From Ochotona curzoniae (Eukaryota; Chordata; Mammalia; Lagomorpha; Ochotonidae): a DNA stretch of 64,000 nucleotides. Shown here one piece after another: positions 1 through 11,380 of this stretch. Below the pieces are notes generated by a model that did no database searches, was not told where the DNA came from, and was given only the letters and a program-made list of their open reading frames with translations. The position numbers and the translations under genes are program-made. How positions within the stretch are numbered: position 1 is the stretch's first letter; each line of letters opens with the position of its first letter. The DNA is taken from positions 25,162,501 through 25,226,500 of the forward strand of contig NW_024467106.1 in the NCBI RefSeq assembly GCF_017591425.1. Direction: 5' to 3'.

Positions 1-134
1 TTTGGATACATACTACATGTTTAAAAGTTCCAATAAGGTCTTGTTCAGAAACATTTGAGTTTTGGGAAGATTATGAAGTACCAATGTTTCTTTGTTTGCT
101 AGTTTGTTCTTACAAACCTAGAGTGTGCTCATGA

Positions 135-496
135 TTAGAATTGCTGTTGCTATTGCCACAATTAGAGGGCTCATCGGTCACTAGGATCAGGTCCCTACAG
201 GAATAGGCATAAAGGGAGCTTGGTGTACAAGATGCCTGCTTCTGCCCGGTTGGTAGTTTCCAGACAAAAGTGACATCCCACCCTTTCTGTTTCATCAAGA
301 GCAAACTTAGAAGGGATTACAAAATCTGGCCTTTTAAGTGGTTCTGTCCACTTCCACTTTTGTAAACTGTTACTCTGCTCACCTGAACAGCTTAAAAGAC
401 CACTTTAAACGTCTCTTCAGCTCCTAGTCTCTTGCAGCCTCCCTCATTGACTGATCTTGCATTGCTCACTTAGTTACCCAGGTGAAATTTCTTTCA
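135..496 (+). mobile_element. Diverged solo LTR-like sequence, same family as 3485-3888
   Basis: Collinear in the same orientation with the better preserved LTR at 3485-3888. Shared blocks are a GGCTCAT...GGTC...GTCCCT segment, a CTTCTGC block, a 'tttctgtttcat'-type stretch, a 'ttttaag' block and the end 'aaatttctttca'. The polyadenylation signal of the other copy is not preserved. No gag, pol or env reading frame adjoins it. It is probably an old solo LTR of an endogenous retrovirus. The 5' boundary is approximate, and the family is inferred only from the paired comparison. Confidence 0.5.
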
Positions 497-2808
497 TAGA
501 ATCAAGATGACCTCCATCCTTTGTGCCGATGACCCTGTAACATTATCATTCTTCTAGATTCTTTAGCCATTTCAATAGACAATATAATTGTGACATGTAC
601 TGAGATTTCAAAATAAAGGAACTACCATCTAACAAACATACTGCATACTTTTTAATGACCCTGTTCAAGTTTTGTTTTGTTGTTGTAGTTGAGACGTGTC
701 CATTTTGGTAAAAAATAATTTTACTGATAGGAATGTCATTTGTGTATTATTATATTTGCAAACGAATTCAACTTGCCGATCTAACTCAGCATACCAATAG
801 CAGTCTGTACTTTTAATTGATGCATTTCAAGTGGTTGTGGATATATGTGAGTAATTAGCTACTTCAGTAAGTATTTAGTTTAGTAATGATTTTCTGAATT
901 AGTAATGCTGAACATGTATGTTATAACAAAAAAGTTTACTATAACGTAATTTTCTTCTATTTCTCTTCTACAATAAAGTTAGGGTGTTACATTGATTTTT
1001 ATGTAGGAAGTAAGCTATATGTTAACTGTCTACAGATCCCATTTCAACAAGGAAGTTTTTCAAAGAGTGGAGGTTGCTGCACTACATGAGGCTAAACATA
1101 CCTGACCTAGGAATTTCAAAGAAGGTCATATTAGTTGGTTTTATTTTCCAAACTATTATATATTCCCCAAGGATATAATTTACCAAGGACATTGAATTTG
1201 CTGAAATAAGTTAAACATGGATTCAATTGCAATGGATACAATAAATATTGAATGAATTAAAATAAATGCAGTGCTCAAGGTTGCAGAAGGATGAATTTTG
1301 TCCAGAGAAGGAAATAAGGAGCAGTAAATAACAGTTATTAAACATAGCAAATGCTTAAAATGCCAAGAAATAAAATTACTACCAAAAATTGTAAATCAGG
1401 GAAGAAAATGATATAAAAAGTTGTGCAGAGATGGTGAGTTGGAAATCCAAAGATACACTTTCGTATAATATTTTTCTTCATATTTTGGAAAATTAAGGTA
1501 AGTCATTCTTGATATCTGTGATGCAGCGGAAAACGGATGATCCTATTACAATCAAACAAATTAAAGATAACTTTCAATGCACCGTATTGTTCACACAAAG
1601 GCGATGGATTCTTGACTAGCACGAGTAGTATCAAGATTAACTTTTCCTATTGACTGCAGAAAACAGAACTTCCTGTCAGCTAGCAGCAACAGCCATTTTC
1701 CCCCATTTGATTTGTTTGAAGAAAGAGAAAAAACAATGAGGATTGCATTTTCTGTTATATATCAATAAGCTATTTTAAAATGATAACTGATATTTATTAA
1801 AAAGACAAAATTTAATGTATATGTCAATGATGTTGACACAAAGTGTGATGTGGACAATACGCTGACTTACAGATTAAAGTGTTTGAATTCTGAAAATCAA
1901 TTTCAAAATATTTCCAAAGAATCCATGTATGGGAATGATGAGAATATCAAGGAATGAATTTTTTAAAAAAGTTTTAGTTCCTTATAAATCTGCAAAATTT
2001 TAGAACCTCAAATGTGACAAATTATTTGATTATGCTAATAAAGTCTTATTTTCTTATGCTAGGTGTCATTGGAGGAAATCTCCAAGACTATGGAACTGTA
2101 TCATAAGAAATAAAAATAAAATAAAATGTATGTAAAGAAAAAATGAATAAATGGCACCAAAATTTATTTTTTATGAGGCTTTGGAGACATTCAGTCTAAT
2201 TCAAAAGAGACACAAATTCTCTTTTAAATAACTAGGCTTTATCATCAAAATGTCTCTCTCTTTTTTAAAATTAAAACTTAGTTCTTCCAAAGGAGAGGGA
2301 GAAGATTGTGCTAGTTGGGAACTCAAAAATATATATGGATATGTACAAATATATGCATTTAATATCATCCGTTGATTAGTAATGTGGAAGCAAGCAGTAT
2401 GAGAAGATACTCATTTACAAAGAATATGGCAATGAAATGTAATTTGTTATAGTAATTTGTATAGTACACAATTGACGTCACATAGTTTATCTCCTGTAAT
2501 GCTGAAAACTTGAAACTCTGCCACTCTAATACCTAATATCCATCTAGTAGATTTTGACCTGGAGGCCTGTGCTTGCTAATGTTTGCCATGAGCCAACCAA
2601 TCTCTTTATGAAGAAAAGGAATATCTATACAAGAATTCTGGAGTTATGAAATCTAGACTGCAAGCAGCCCATATTATTTTAGAGTCAACTGTGAAATGAT
2701 TATTTGCCTTGATGCACATATCTACAGTACTTATAAAACTATATCATAATTCCAGAAAAGCCAGGTTTTGTGTAATCCTAAATAGTTTTGCTAGAAAAAT
2801 GAAACTTT
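497..2808. other. AT-rich spacer, nothing recognised
   Basis: No open frame above about 60 codons is convincing, and no clear repeat family was seen. An A-rich stretch lies near 2100-2150. If the two flanking LTRs belonged to one provirus this would be its interior, but no retroviral coding relic was recognised. Confidence 0.6.
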
Positions 2809-2809
2809 T

Positions 2810-2920
2810 GGGACCAGTGCAATGGCTCAATTGGCTAATACTGCCCCTTCAGTCACTGGGATCTCATATGGGTGCTGGTTCATGCCCTAGCTGTTCCACT
2901 TCCCACCCAAACTCGCAATT
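2810..2920 (+). mobile_element. CSINE, 5' half only
   Basis: The head GGGACCAGTGCAATGGCTCA and the segment 'atctcatatgggtgctggtt' match the tRNA-related 5' part of the lagomorph CSINE. The copy stops within the 'ccacttcccacc' segment and runs into a T-rich stretch, after which a second, oppositely oriented copy begins. It is either 3'-truncated or was interrupted by the second insertion. Confidence 0.85.
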
Positions 2921-2935
2921 TTCTTTTTTTGTTTT

Positions 2936-3273
2936 TTAAAGATTTATTCATTTATTTTTAAATTATTATTAGGATGTCAGGTTTATAGAGAGAAGGAGAG
3001 ACAGAGAGAAAGATCTCTGTCTGCTGTTTCACTCCCCAAGTGGCCACATTGACCAGAGTTGAGCCAATCCGAAGCAAGGAGCCAGGAGCTTCAACCAGCT
3101 CTCTCACATGGGTGCAGGATTGCAAGGCTTGGTGCCATCTTCCACTGCTTTACCAGGCTGTAAAAATGGAGCTGGAATGAAAGTGGAGCAACCAGCTTAC
3201 GAACTGGCACCCAAATAGGATCCCGGTGCATGCAAGATAAGGAAATTAACCACTAGATTAATGCAATGGGCCC
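2936..3273 (-). mobile_element. CSINE, near full length
   Basis: Read on the minus strand it has the head GGGCCC near 3273, the 'gatcctatttgggtgccagtt' zone, the 'tttacagcctgg'-like middle and the CT-rich 'ctctctgtctctcc' region, and it ends in TAAATAAATGAATAAATC. It is moderately diverged. With the plus copy at 2810-2920 it makes a tail-to-tail inverted pair. Confidence 0.9.
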
Positions 3274-3396
3274 TTGATTGTCATCCCTATATCTGAGTCT
3301 CTCAAATTTTACACCTAGTTCCTTGTCTGTCTTAAATATGTACAGCTATGGCATTATGATACTGAAATGTGGATTGGAAAATAGCAGTTAAGCAGA

Positions 3397-3427
3397 AATA
3401 ATAATAATAATAATTAATAATAATAAA
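3397..3427. repeat. (AAT)n microsatellite
   Basis: About ten AAT units, interrupted once (AATTAAT). It may have grown from a retroposon poly(A) tail, but no adjoining element was recognised upstream. Confidence 0.9.
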
Positions 3428-3484
3428 CCAGAGATGATATCAAATGAAATTCAGAAAATAGAGACAAAAGGAAATGGGAATTAA

Positions 3485-3888
3485 TGTTTGAAATGGTAAC
3501 ACGTTGGCTCATAGGTAGTTAGGGTCACGTCCCTGATGGAATAAGAAAAGGAGGAAAAGCAGGGAGTGTCTTTAAAAGTTAGCAAAATGCTTACTTCTGC
3601 TAGTAATGTACTTCTGGCAAAACAAAAATGCTGTTTCCCTTTCTGATTGCTAGCAAGCCAGACAGGTTTACAATTCTGGCTTTCTGATAGGCTTTGTCAC
3701 CCCCCTGTTATGATTGCTAGCTATATTTTTGTGCACTGCAATTGTGCTTAAAAGGTATCACTTTCCCCTTTTCCTCTCATCTCTTCTGTCTTGGAGCCCC
3801 CTCCTGATACTACAGCAGGACAATTTTATCTTTAATAATAAATCTAGCTTTGCTCACTGAAATTGTCCCTATGAAAATTCTTCTTTCA
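3485..3888 (+). mobile_element. Endogenous retrovirus LTR (solo)
   Basis: A block of about 404 bp starting TGTTTG and ending TTTCA. Near its 3' side it has a pyrimidine-rich stretch, an AATAAA signal at 3837-3842 and the sequence 'ctagctttgctcactgaaat', an arrangement typical of retroviral R-U5. The next bases, 'tgtgagacaagaacc', resemble the sequence just after an LTR, so a little leader may remain. No retroviral genes follow. A diverged copy lies at about 135-496. The retroviral class was not determined. Confidence 0.65.
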
Positions 3889-4347
3889 TGTGAGACAAGA
3901 ACCAAAATCGTTCATCATTTGCATATAACTCACCACAGCAGAACATCGCATCTTAAATTTCCGTTCACTTTCATCATATAACAGAGAACTAAGAGACACT
4001 GATTTTATTCTGTAACACAATGAAAAATGAAACAAAGCAATATTACAATGAGACCTACAAGGCTGAATTAATTTCTCCTTAATTACCAACAGAGATTTTA
4101 CTCAGGGCTATACCAAGTTGCAAAAACTATGTAAATATTTTTTTTCTTAACAGTTATTTATAAACTAATGTTGATTTTATGACTCTGTTCTTCAATGTCC
4201 CACCTATCCAATATCTGCTACCTCCATTTCTAAACATATTTGGATTGAATATTTTCCTTGAAAAAAAGAAAAATAAATTGTAATCACAGCTTATCTTTAT
4301 TACCTTTTTTGAAAATCTTTCCAACTCAGAAACTCAAGAATTTTTTA
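3889..4347. other. Spacer, possibly a little retroviral leader at its left end
   Basis: The first 15 to 20 bases may be post-LTR leader. The rest is AT-rich with no recognised gene or repeat. Confidence 0.4.
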
Positions 4348-4935
4348 TGCTTTACAATTTTTTTATTATTATTTATTTAGTTTTTGTTTTATGACACAGT
4401 TTAATAGGCATTGTGATTTCCCGTCTCCCTTCCCAAGTCCCCTGCCCTCCTCACTGATTTTCCCTCTAGTTTTACAGTGGGTGTCTTTAATGAACATTCA
4501 TAACTCTGTCATGCTGCCATTGAAGTGTCACCCTACAATGTAAGAATGGACAATGTTGGGGAGTCCAGCTTCCTACCAGCAGAACATCTTCAGGCATTTC
4601 ATTGGGCAGCGATCCTTGTTATATATGCATAGACACATACTGCTTTCTATCTCTACTTCTGAGTGTTTCAGTTTCTCTACACTTCCATTATGTATCACCT
4701 TAAATACAGAGCCAGGGTACACAGTCCCCAACCAGGAGACCAAATAGTAAACTTGGATCAGCATGAAGTTAACAAACATAGAATAAAAATATCAACGTGT
4801 CACTGGACTGGTGAAAAAGAATACCGAGAACCTTCATGTAGGAATAGATGCCAGCTCGTGACTCATGTGGTGCTAAAGAAATTACAATAAAAACTAGAAG
4901 ATCATTACTCATGAGATGTATGTGCTTTACAGTTT
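4348..4935 (-). mobile_element. 5'-truncated lagomorph L1, 3' UTR only
   Basis: On the minus strand this is an L1 3' UTR ending in the G-rich stretch plus 'aatcacaatgcctattaaac' and 'tgtgtcata', then an A/T-rich tail. The same 3' end occurs at 49970-50990 (minus) and, in another subfamily, at 39845-40165 (plus). It is flanked by a near-perfect 13-bp target-site duplication, TGCTTTACAATTT at 4348-4360 and TGCTTTACAGTTT at 4923-4935. No ORF2 sequence is included. Confidence 0.8.
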
Positions 4936-6777
4936 AAAAACTGGACAGAACTCTAGTAATGAGAAAAACACATAGCAGGCACTCTAGCTCAATTTTCCAT
5001 CCAGTCTGCTTTCCATTGGGATAATTCATACAAGAAAAAAACTTGTACATTCCTTGCTACTTTTAGATACACAGATATTTACTCTTGTGTATCACTTAAG
5101 AGAAGTCATCACTGAGACAAGTCTAAAGAAGAATAAAATGAAGAGTTCCTGTCCACAAGTCAGTCACATGAGAACTTGATCATGAATCACTGTGCATTGT
5201 CCTGGCCGACATTTGCCTTTTCGTGTGTATCTGTATTAATAGAACATCCAAAAAGTCACTGGAACAATTTTATGATCTTAAGCTGTACTTCAATGAATTA
5301 AAATGTCCTTGAAAGTGACATCTGTCCCTAGCCTTCACATTGCTTTCACCTAGTATGTGGAAAATAGTAGGAGGTTATTTATTAATGATCTATGTTGGTT
5401 CAGAAACATTTAAGATCTTTGTAATAGAGTTTATTTAATTATTCCTTCCAGTTCATGAGGTGTGCAAATGTTAAGCTTGGGTTAAATGATGCCATTACTA
5501 ATGGCATCTAACACAGACTTGTGTCACAACTCTTGGTGTAGCTCTTAAGCCCAAGAATGATCTACAGTAAAGCAATAAATAACATTTACATGATGTCTTT
5601 GAGTAGGTCAGAACATGGACAAATGTGCACGAGCCATAACCTAGTTAGCACGCAGAAATAATTTTCAGCAATGCTAATTCATCTGGTCACAGACAAATAA
5701 TAGAATTTCCTCTGCCCATTTCTCCAATGTGGACATGTTTATCTTAAATACGGAAGTGTATTAGATTATATTTTAAGTGTTGTGGGGGAGATATTCAGTC
5801 AAAAGAAATGATAACCTAGTGTGTGTTACATGCTGCATACATAACTGGCCAGCCCCCTCCCAGTCCTCTCCTCGTTGACTCCATTTGCACATTACACATG
5901 GTACTAACACTTGAATGATTAAAATTAAGAGGATGGCACTGAATATAGATATTTTAGATGCCACTTTCATTTTGAAATGTATTTTTATGATTATTGCCAT
6001 CAAAATTTATTTTAGAATATCTCCAATTTTAAGAAGTTAAGTATAAAACAAAAAACACAAAAATATTGATCTAAACAGATTTGGCACTAACTAACCCACA
6101 GATAGAACATTTATACATACATGAGATTTAGTATCTATTATAGGTAGGTAATAATATATCAGCATAAATATAAGCAGATAGTATATTTCATGTATGTTTC
6201 CTTAGAGAAACAAACTTTTGTTGCTCATTAAATTTTATAAATATAAATTTATACATAAAATCAATATTTGACTTAATGACACATGCTCCATGTTAATTTC
6301 TTTATCGCAGTGAGGTACCTAGTTAAAATATTTATTATTGATACAGTATATATTGCTTACATTAAAGCCTTTTAGAGTGTTATTAAACCATTTAATGTAT
6401 TGAGTCCAATTACAAAAGGAACTAAAAATCATCTAAACCATAATATTCCATATAGTCAGAGATATTTATATAATATTCAAATATAAATTACAGATTATAT
6501 AATAAAAGGAGAAATGAAAACCCAGCTTTCATCAATGTTTAATATTGAGCTACAGATAATTTGGTAGCTTTTATTAACATAACTATTTTGATTAGTTCCA
6601 GAGCATGTAATATGAACAACATAATATAGTAGAAATAATATAGACTAATTAGTCAAACAGTTCTGAAGATTCCAGTATCAAGCATAAGCTTTTGCTCAGT
6701 TTCACTATCATTCTTTGTAAAAACTTGAGCAAAAGTATTGAAGCTATTATTGATATGTTGATTTTAACAATATAAAC
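4936..6777. other. AT-rich spacer, nothing recognised
   Basis: Very AT-rich, especially 6000-6650. No gene, RNA gene or clear repeat was identified, and the short open frames have no protein-like character. Confidence 0.6.
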
Positions 6778-7105
6778 TTTAAAAAGAATTATTTGCTTGA
6801 GAGATAGCATGATAGAAAGAGTGAGACACATAGAGAAAAAGCTCTTCTATCCACCTGCCGCCTCCCCATATAGCAGCAACAGCTGGAGCGTAGTCTGAAG
6901 CTGGAGCAGGGCTAACCCGAAGGTGGAAACCCAAACGCCTATTAAGGTGACCAGGGTACCAACTACTTCAGATGTTTTCCACTGTGTTCCCAGGAACGTT
7001 AGCGGGGAGCTGGACTCGAAGTGGAGCAATGGGGTGTTGAGCAGTGTTCTGGCATGCAATGCCAGTGTTCCAAGCAGCTGTGCAACAACTGCTCAAAATA
7101 ACATA
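6778..7105 (-). mobile_element. Old, diverged CSINE
   Basis: The minus-strand order of CSINE blocks is present: a T/A tail near 6780, 'gagagatagcatgatagaaa' in the CT-rich zone, 'gcagcaacagctggagc', 'gggagctggactcgaagtgg' and a degraded head near 7090-7105. Many substitutions indicate an older insertion than the neighbours at 7357 and 7923. Confidence 0.75.
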
Positions 7106-7339
7106 GCTTTAGTCTAAATCCTTGTATTTGCCTGATCTCTTGAAAACAAGTTTTGCTACACAATTGTTTTTAGAGTTTCCTAGCTTGCCTGTTCTCAGAA
7201 ATACTGTTTACAAGTGATTAATTTTGAAAATGTCCAATGAGTATACTGTTATCTAAAACTACATATACAATATCTTAAAAAACATGAAATTGTAATCATT
7301 TACACTGACTCATAATAGAACAAAATGAAAATACACTTT

Positions 7340-7627
7340 CACATCATTTATTCTTTTTTTTTTTTAAAGATTTATTTATTTTTATTGGAAAGGCGGATAT
7401 ACAGAGAGGAGAGACAGATCTTCCTTCCGATGATTCACTCCCCAGGCGGCCACAACGGCTGGAGCTGAGCCAATCCGCCTTCCTCGACTGCTTTCCTGGG
7501 CCACAGGCAGGGAGCTGGATGGGAAGCAGGGATGCCGGGATTAGAACCAGTGCCCATATGGGATCACAGGCATGCAAGGCGAGGACCTTAACCACTGCGC
7601 GACCGCGCCAGGCCCAACACATCATTT
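7340..7627 (-). mobile_element. Young CSINE with internal deletion and intact target-site duplication
   Basis: The element occupies about 7357-7615 and is flanked by the exact 10-bp duplication CACATCATTT (7340-7349 and 7618-7627). Head, tail and CpG-rich core are well preserved. It is about 70 bp shorter than other young copies because 'gagccaatccg' runs straight into 'ccttcctcgactgctttcc', so the middle segment is missing. The good CpG content and exact duplication indicate recent insertion. Confidence 0.95.
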
Positions 7628-7912
7628 TTTCTTTATCTCACTTGCATAAAATTTTTAAATTATATGTATATATTAGAATTCATCATAAATTACATTTAAT
7701 TGTATATTGTCAGGTTTTTTCTTTATGTGTGAAATATTTCATGCATATGTGCACTTACATATATGTATTAATTTACATACCATTAATATATACCTTCAAA
7801 CATCAATGTATATGCACAAACAGAATTATACAAAATGTGCTTTATTTCCTACTATTAAACTTCTTAAATGTTTCATCAATGCATTTTTTGTGAGCAAATA
7901 CTGTTTTAAAAC

Positions 7913-8270
7913 ATGTACACTGGGTCCCGTCATGGTGGCCTATCAGTTTAAGTACTCGCCCTGAACATGCCAGTATCCCATATGGGCGCCGGTTCTAATC
8001 CTGGCAGCTCACTTCCCATCCAGCTCCCTGCTTCTGGCCTGGGAAAGCAGTCGAGCATGGCCCACAGCCTTGGGACCCTGCACCCGCATGGGAAACCCAG
8101 AAAAGCTCCTGGCTCCTGGCTTTGGATTGGCGCAGCACCAGCCGCTGCGGTCACCTGGGGAGTGAATCATCAGATGGAAGATATTTCTCTTTGTCTCTCC
8201 TCCTCTCTCTCTATATCTGACTTTGCAATAAAAATAAATAAATCTTTTAAATAAATAGATATGTACACTG
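7913..8270 (+). mobile_element. Young full-length CSINE with perfect target-site duplication
   Basis: The element spans 7923-8260 between two copies of ATGTACACTG (7913-7922 and 8261-8270). The order is head GGTCCCGTCATGGTGGCC, 'gaacatgccagtatcccata', 'ggcgccggttctaatcctgg', 'agctccctgcttctggcctg', 'tggattggcgcagcacc', a CT-rich region and a tail ending AATAAATCTTTT. It is one of the best reference copies in the window. Confidence 0.97.
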
Positions 8271-9534
8271 AAATAAGCTTCTTGTGGAGAATTTGACTCA
8301 GACTTGAAAATGCTTATGTTCTTCCAATAATCAGAATGAATGTTAGAGTTGAAATTAACATCAGTTTGGGGAAGTTAAATATTTCAAAGATAGTTTTTCC
8401 CAAGTAAAGACCCATGAAACACAAGATACACTGGTCAGTTATGGACACATTTTTTATTTAGTAAATTGTAAGAGAATATTCCTTAGTGAAGAACATCTAA
8501 AAAATATCTGGCTTGAAATCTAAAACAGGCACATAAATAATGGAGTTTTAGGCAGAGTAATCAAAGGTTTTGGGAAAGAGTGTACGTGGATTTGGTATCA
8601 CCGAGATTTCTGCAATTAGCCTAAGTCTGGAGACCAAGATGTTAGAGATGTTTTGATCACGAGTCTTGATCAGGGCTACAGGGTTTGCATAAAGCTACAA
8701 ATCATTGGACTGTATAAAATAATAAAGCACAAAAAATAAGTAACACAGAAATATGTAACAATGGCAAAAACAAACCTGGATGATGTTTGAAAAATACATG
8801 TGTCTTTTTTTTTATTCTGCCATCAATTTTAATAGTATTCAGTTTATATCAACAATATCAGTAAACCAATTAATTATAGCAGAAATATAATCAGGGTCAT
8901 TTAAACTTGAATCGTAAGATATTTATCTCTCTAGCAGAATAACAAGCTTTAGCTTCCATTTCAACATTTCCGTCCTTATAGTTTCAGGAGAATTACACAG
9001 AGGAAAGAAAGCTTGCTATTTCACGTCCACTGACGCTTGAGTCTGGTAGTGTTTTTCAACCTAGTAACACCTGGCACAGGATGCACCTTCCTTTGTCAAC
9101 AGAGCATGCCCAGCCATTCCCACAGCCACAAAACTAGCATTTACTTGTCCAACCTATCGCCACCATTATGACAACTCCTGGCACAAACACAGAATTTATT
9201 CTCAATTAACTTCTACGAATCTTAATCTACTGAAACGTTTGATGAAACCTTAATGAATACTCAGGGAAAGCAAAATAGCTCTGGAGAGTGACTTCAAATT
9301 GCTGGACCAGGAATATGTGCTCTTCAGTGAAGATCATCTTCATTACATTTCTGCTGCTTTGGAATTGTTAAAAAGATTGAATATGTATGCCAATATGCAT
9401 CTGATTCTGTTGCTCTGTGATCAGACTTGTCAAGAAAACTTGCCAGAATAAAATATTGTATGGGATGTTTCTCTCATGCTGGGTAGATATCAGGAGCTTG
9501 TGCTGTGCTGTATCATGTAAAACTGCTGCTTGGG
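8271..9534. other. Spacer, nothing recognised
   Basis: Moderately AT-rich sequence without a recognised gene or repeat. Confidence 0.55.
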
Positions 9535-9790
9535 CACCAGCATCCAGGGTGGGCATTGGTTAAGGTTCAGGTTGCCCCTCTTCCCATTCAATTCCTTAGT
9601 GATGGCCAGGGAGAGCAATGGAGATAGGCCTAAGTGCTTGAGGCACCAGATCCAAGTGGGAAACCAGGAAGAAAGTCCTAGACCCTGGCATTGGGCTGAC
9701 TCAGCCCTAGTCATTACGACTATCTGTACAGTGAATCAGCCAATGGAACACTTATCTCTACCTCTTCTTTCCCACTCTCTCTCATATCCA
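9535..9790 (+). mobile_element. Old CSINE
   Basis: Recognisable plus-strand blocks are 'ggttcaggttgcccctcttc', 'atggccagggagagcaatgg', 'aagtgcttgaggcaccagat', 'aagtgggaaaccaggaagaa', 'gggctgactcagcc', 'gaatcagccaatggaacac' and a CT-rich end. It is closer in wording to the older rabbit/pika CSINE than to the young pika form. The 5' end is uncertain, and the tail has become an AT-rich tract. Confidence 0.8.
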
Positions 9791-9935
9791 TATATAGATA
9801 TCTATCTATATTTAATATATATTAACACAATATTTTTGCATTATATAGAAATCATATAATAAATGTGTAAATTATGTGTGTAATAGTATATACAACTGTA
9901 TTATATAATAGATAAATATGTAAATATGTGAATAT
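9791..9935. repeat. AT-rich low-complexity tract after a SINE tail
   Basis: Degenerate TATA/GATA/TAAATATG repetition directly follows the CSINE at 9535-9790. It is probably the expanded and decayed A-rich tail. Confidence 0.7.
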
Positions 9936-11224
9936 GGTTCCTAGGTTCTCACCATACCATCCTTATACTGAACTTTACCCAAGGAGTGCTTAAAAGTATT
10001 TGCATTGCAAAGGGAAAGAAAAAAGAATTCACAATTGCACAAACACTCTTAAGTAATTGCTCTACAGAAACAAATTGGTGACCTAGTGGAAGAAAAAAGC
10101 TCATCTGAAGTTTAATGTGGCTGAAGCAATCTCTGTAGCTTCCATTATTAATGAAGGGCTTCTATTGATGTCAATGGTGATGAAACTAATAAAAGGAAGG
10201 AAACCTTATCCCTAGAGAGCTCTAACCAACTTTGGTTACTGAAGGAAAGCTGACGAATCCTTCCTCCGCTGATTGCACTGAGTATGAGTATAGAATCTGT
10301 TATAAATTCAACCTGACATTCCTTAACTGTCACTGATATTCACAGTGCCAAGCTAGTCACATTGAAAATTTCTTTTTCACAGATTCCACTTTAAAGCCTT
10401 CCAGAAAAAGGGTCTATTATGAAACAGATTCAGAACAGAGACAGACAGAGTAGGAATTCACACCCAAATTGGACTTATTATCTGAGAGAAAAATAAATAC
10501 ACAAAGGAATAGCCTACTGCTCATGTAGATAGAATTGAGCACGTAGGGCCAAGTCCATTAGCAGGTTGGGCTTTTTTTAGTCTGGAGTCTTCACGGTGAT
10601 CCTAGAGGAGAGGTATTCCAAGAAAATGGAAGAGTGGATGGCTACCAGACAAGCTTTTTCTGGGCATATCAGTAAGTCTTGGTCAATGAAGGACGCTGGA
10701 AGGCGCAAAGCAATTCAGAGACCAGGATGGGAGTAGATAAAACTGGTCTTCTGAAATACAAGGATTAAATGGTAGATTAAACTGGTTTTTTGAAATGCAA
10801 AACAGGCTGGGTGCAGGGAATCTCTATTTAATATTCTAAGGGGAAGATATAAGTTGAAAATGTGTATTCTTGCTTGCTCAGGTAATTTCTGCAAAAAAAA
10901 AATTCAGGCAATACCTGGACCAAAAGCAGAGGGAACCAAGGGATTCACACCAGATCCTTGCTAATGTCATCACTTCTCCCTGGACAGCTTTGGTGGAATT
11001 TCAATAGCCACCTTTAATATTTCTGTACTTTATAAAGTAAAAGCAGACTATATAACTTTTATTCTTAACCCTCAAAATCCCAGCAAGGGAGAAGGCATGT
11101 GTAGGCTAATTAAGATAATAAAGATTAATTAAGAATGTATCAGCTATGTCTATTTTTGCAGAAATCTTCCAGGATATGACTAGGTGCTTTTTGTAATATG
11201 TTCTATCCTGCTATAAGTTGCTAA
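9936..11224. other. Spacer with a small local duplication
   Basis: No gene or family repeat was recognised. A short imperfect direct duplication (AAACTGGTCTTCTGAAATACAA then AAACTGGTTTTTTGAAATGCAA) lies at about 10740-10800. Confidence 0.5.
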
Positions 11225-11380
11225 GGAACCAATTGCTTACAGCAGCAGTTAGCTGACTGTCGACTGAAACGAGGTCTCTCGCTCAGCCTGTCTGTATCCT
11301 GAACATGCCACCCGAGTTCCCACCACGGGTACTCCACTGACGAGCACTCTGTATTTCTTTCTAGTCACATCAAAGGAACC
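11225..11380. other. CpG cluster, possibly the 3' part of an LTR
   Basis: Six or more CpG dinucleotides fall within about 100 bp (GTCGACTG, AACGAGG, CTCGCTC, CCCGAG, CACGGG, GACGAGC) in otherwise CpG-poor DNA. The phrase 'gaaacgaggtctctcgctc' resembles the R-U5 end of some retroviral LTRs. I could not define LTR borders or a partner copy, so this is only a candidate. A small regulatory element is the alternative. Confidence 0.3.

Noticed and set aside
5773..6003. Short hydrophobic minus-strand frame resembling a small membrane protein
   Set aside because: Hydrophobic translations are common in AT-rich DNA, and there is no conserved feature.
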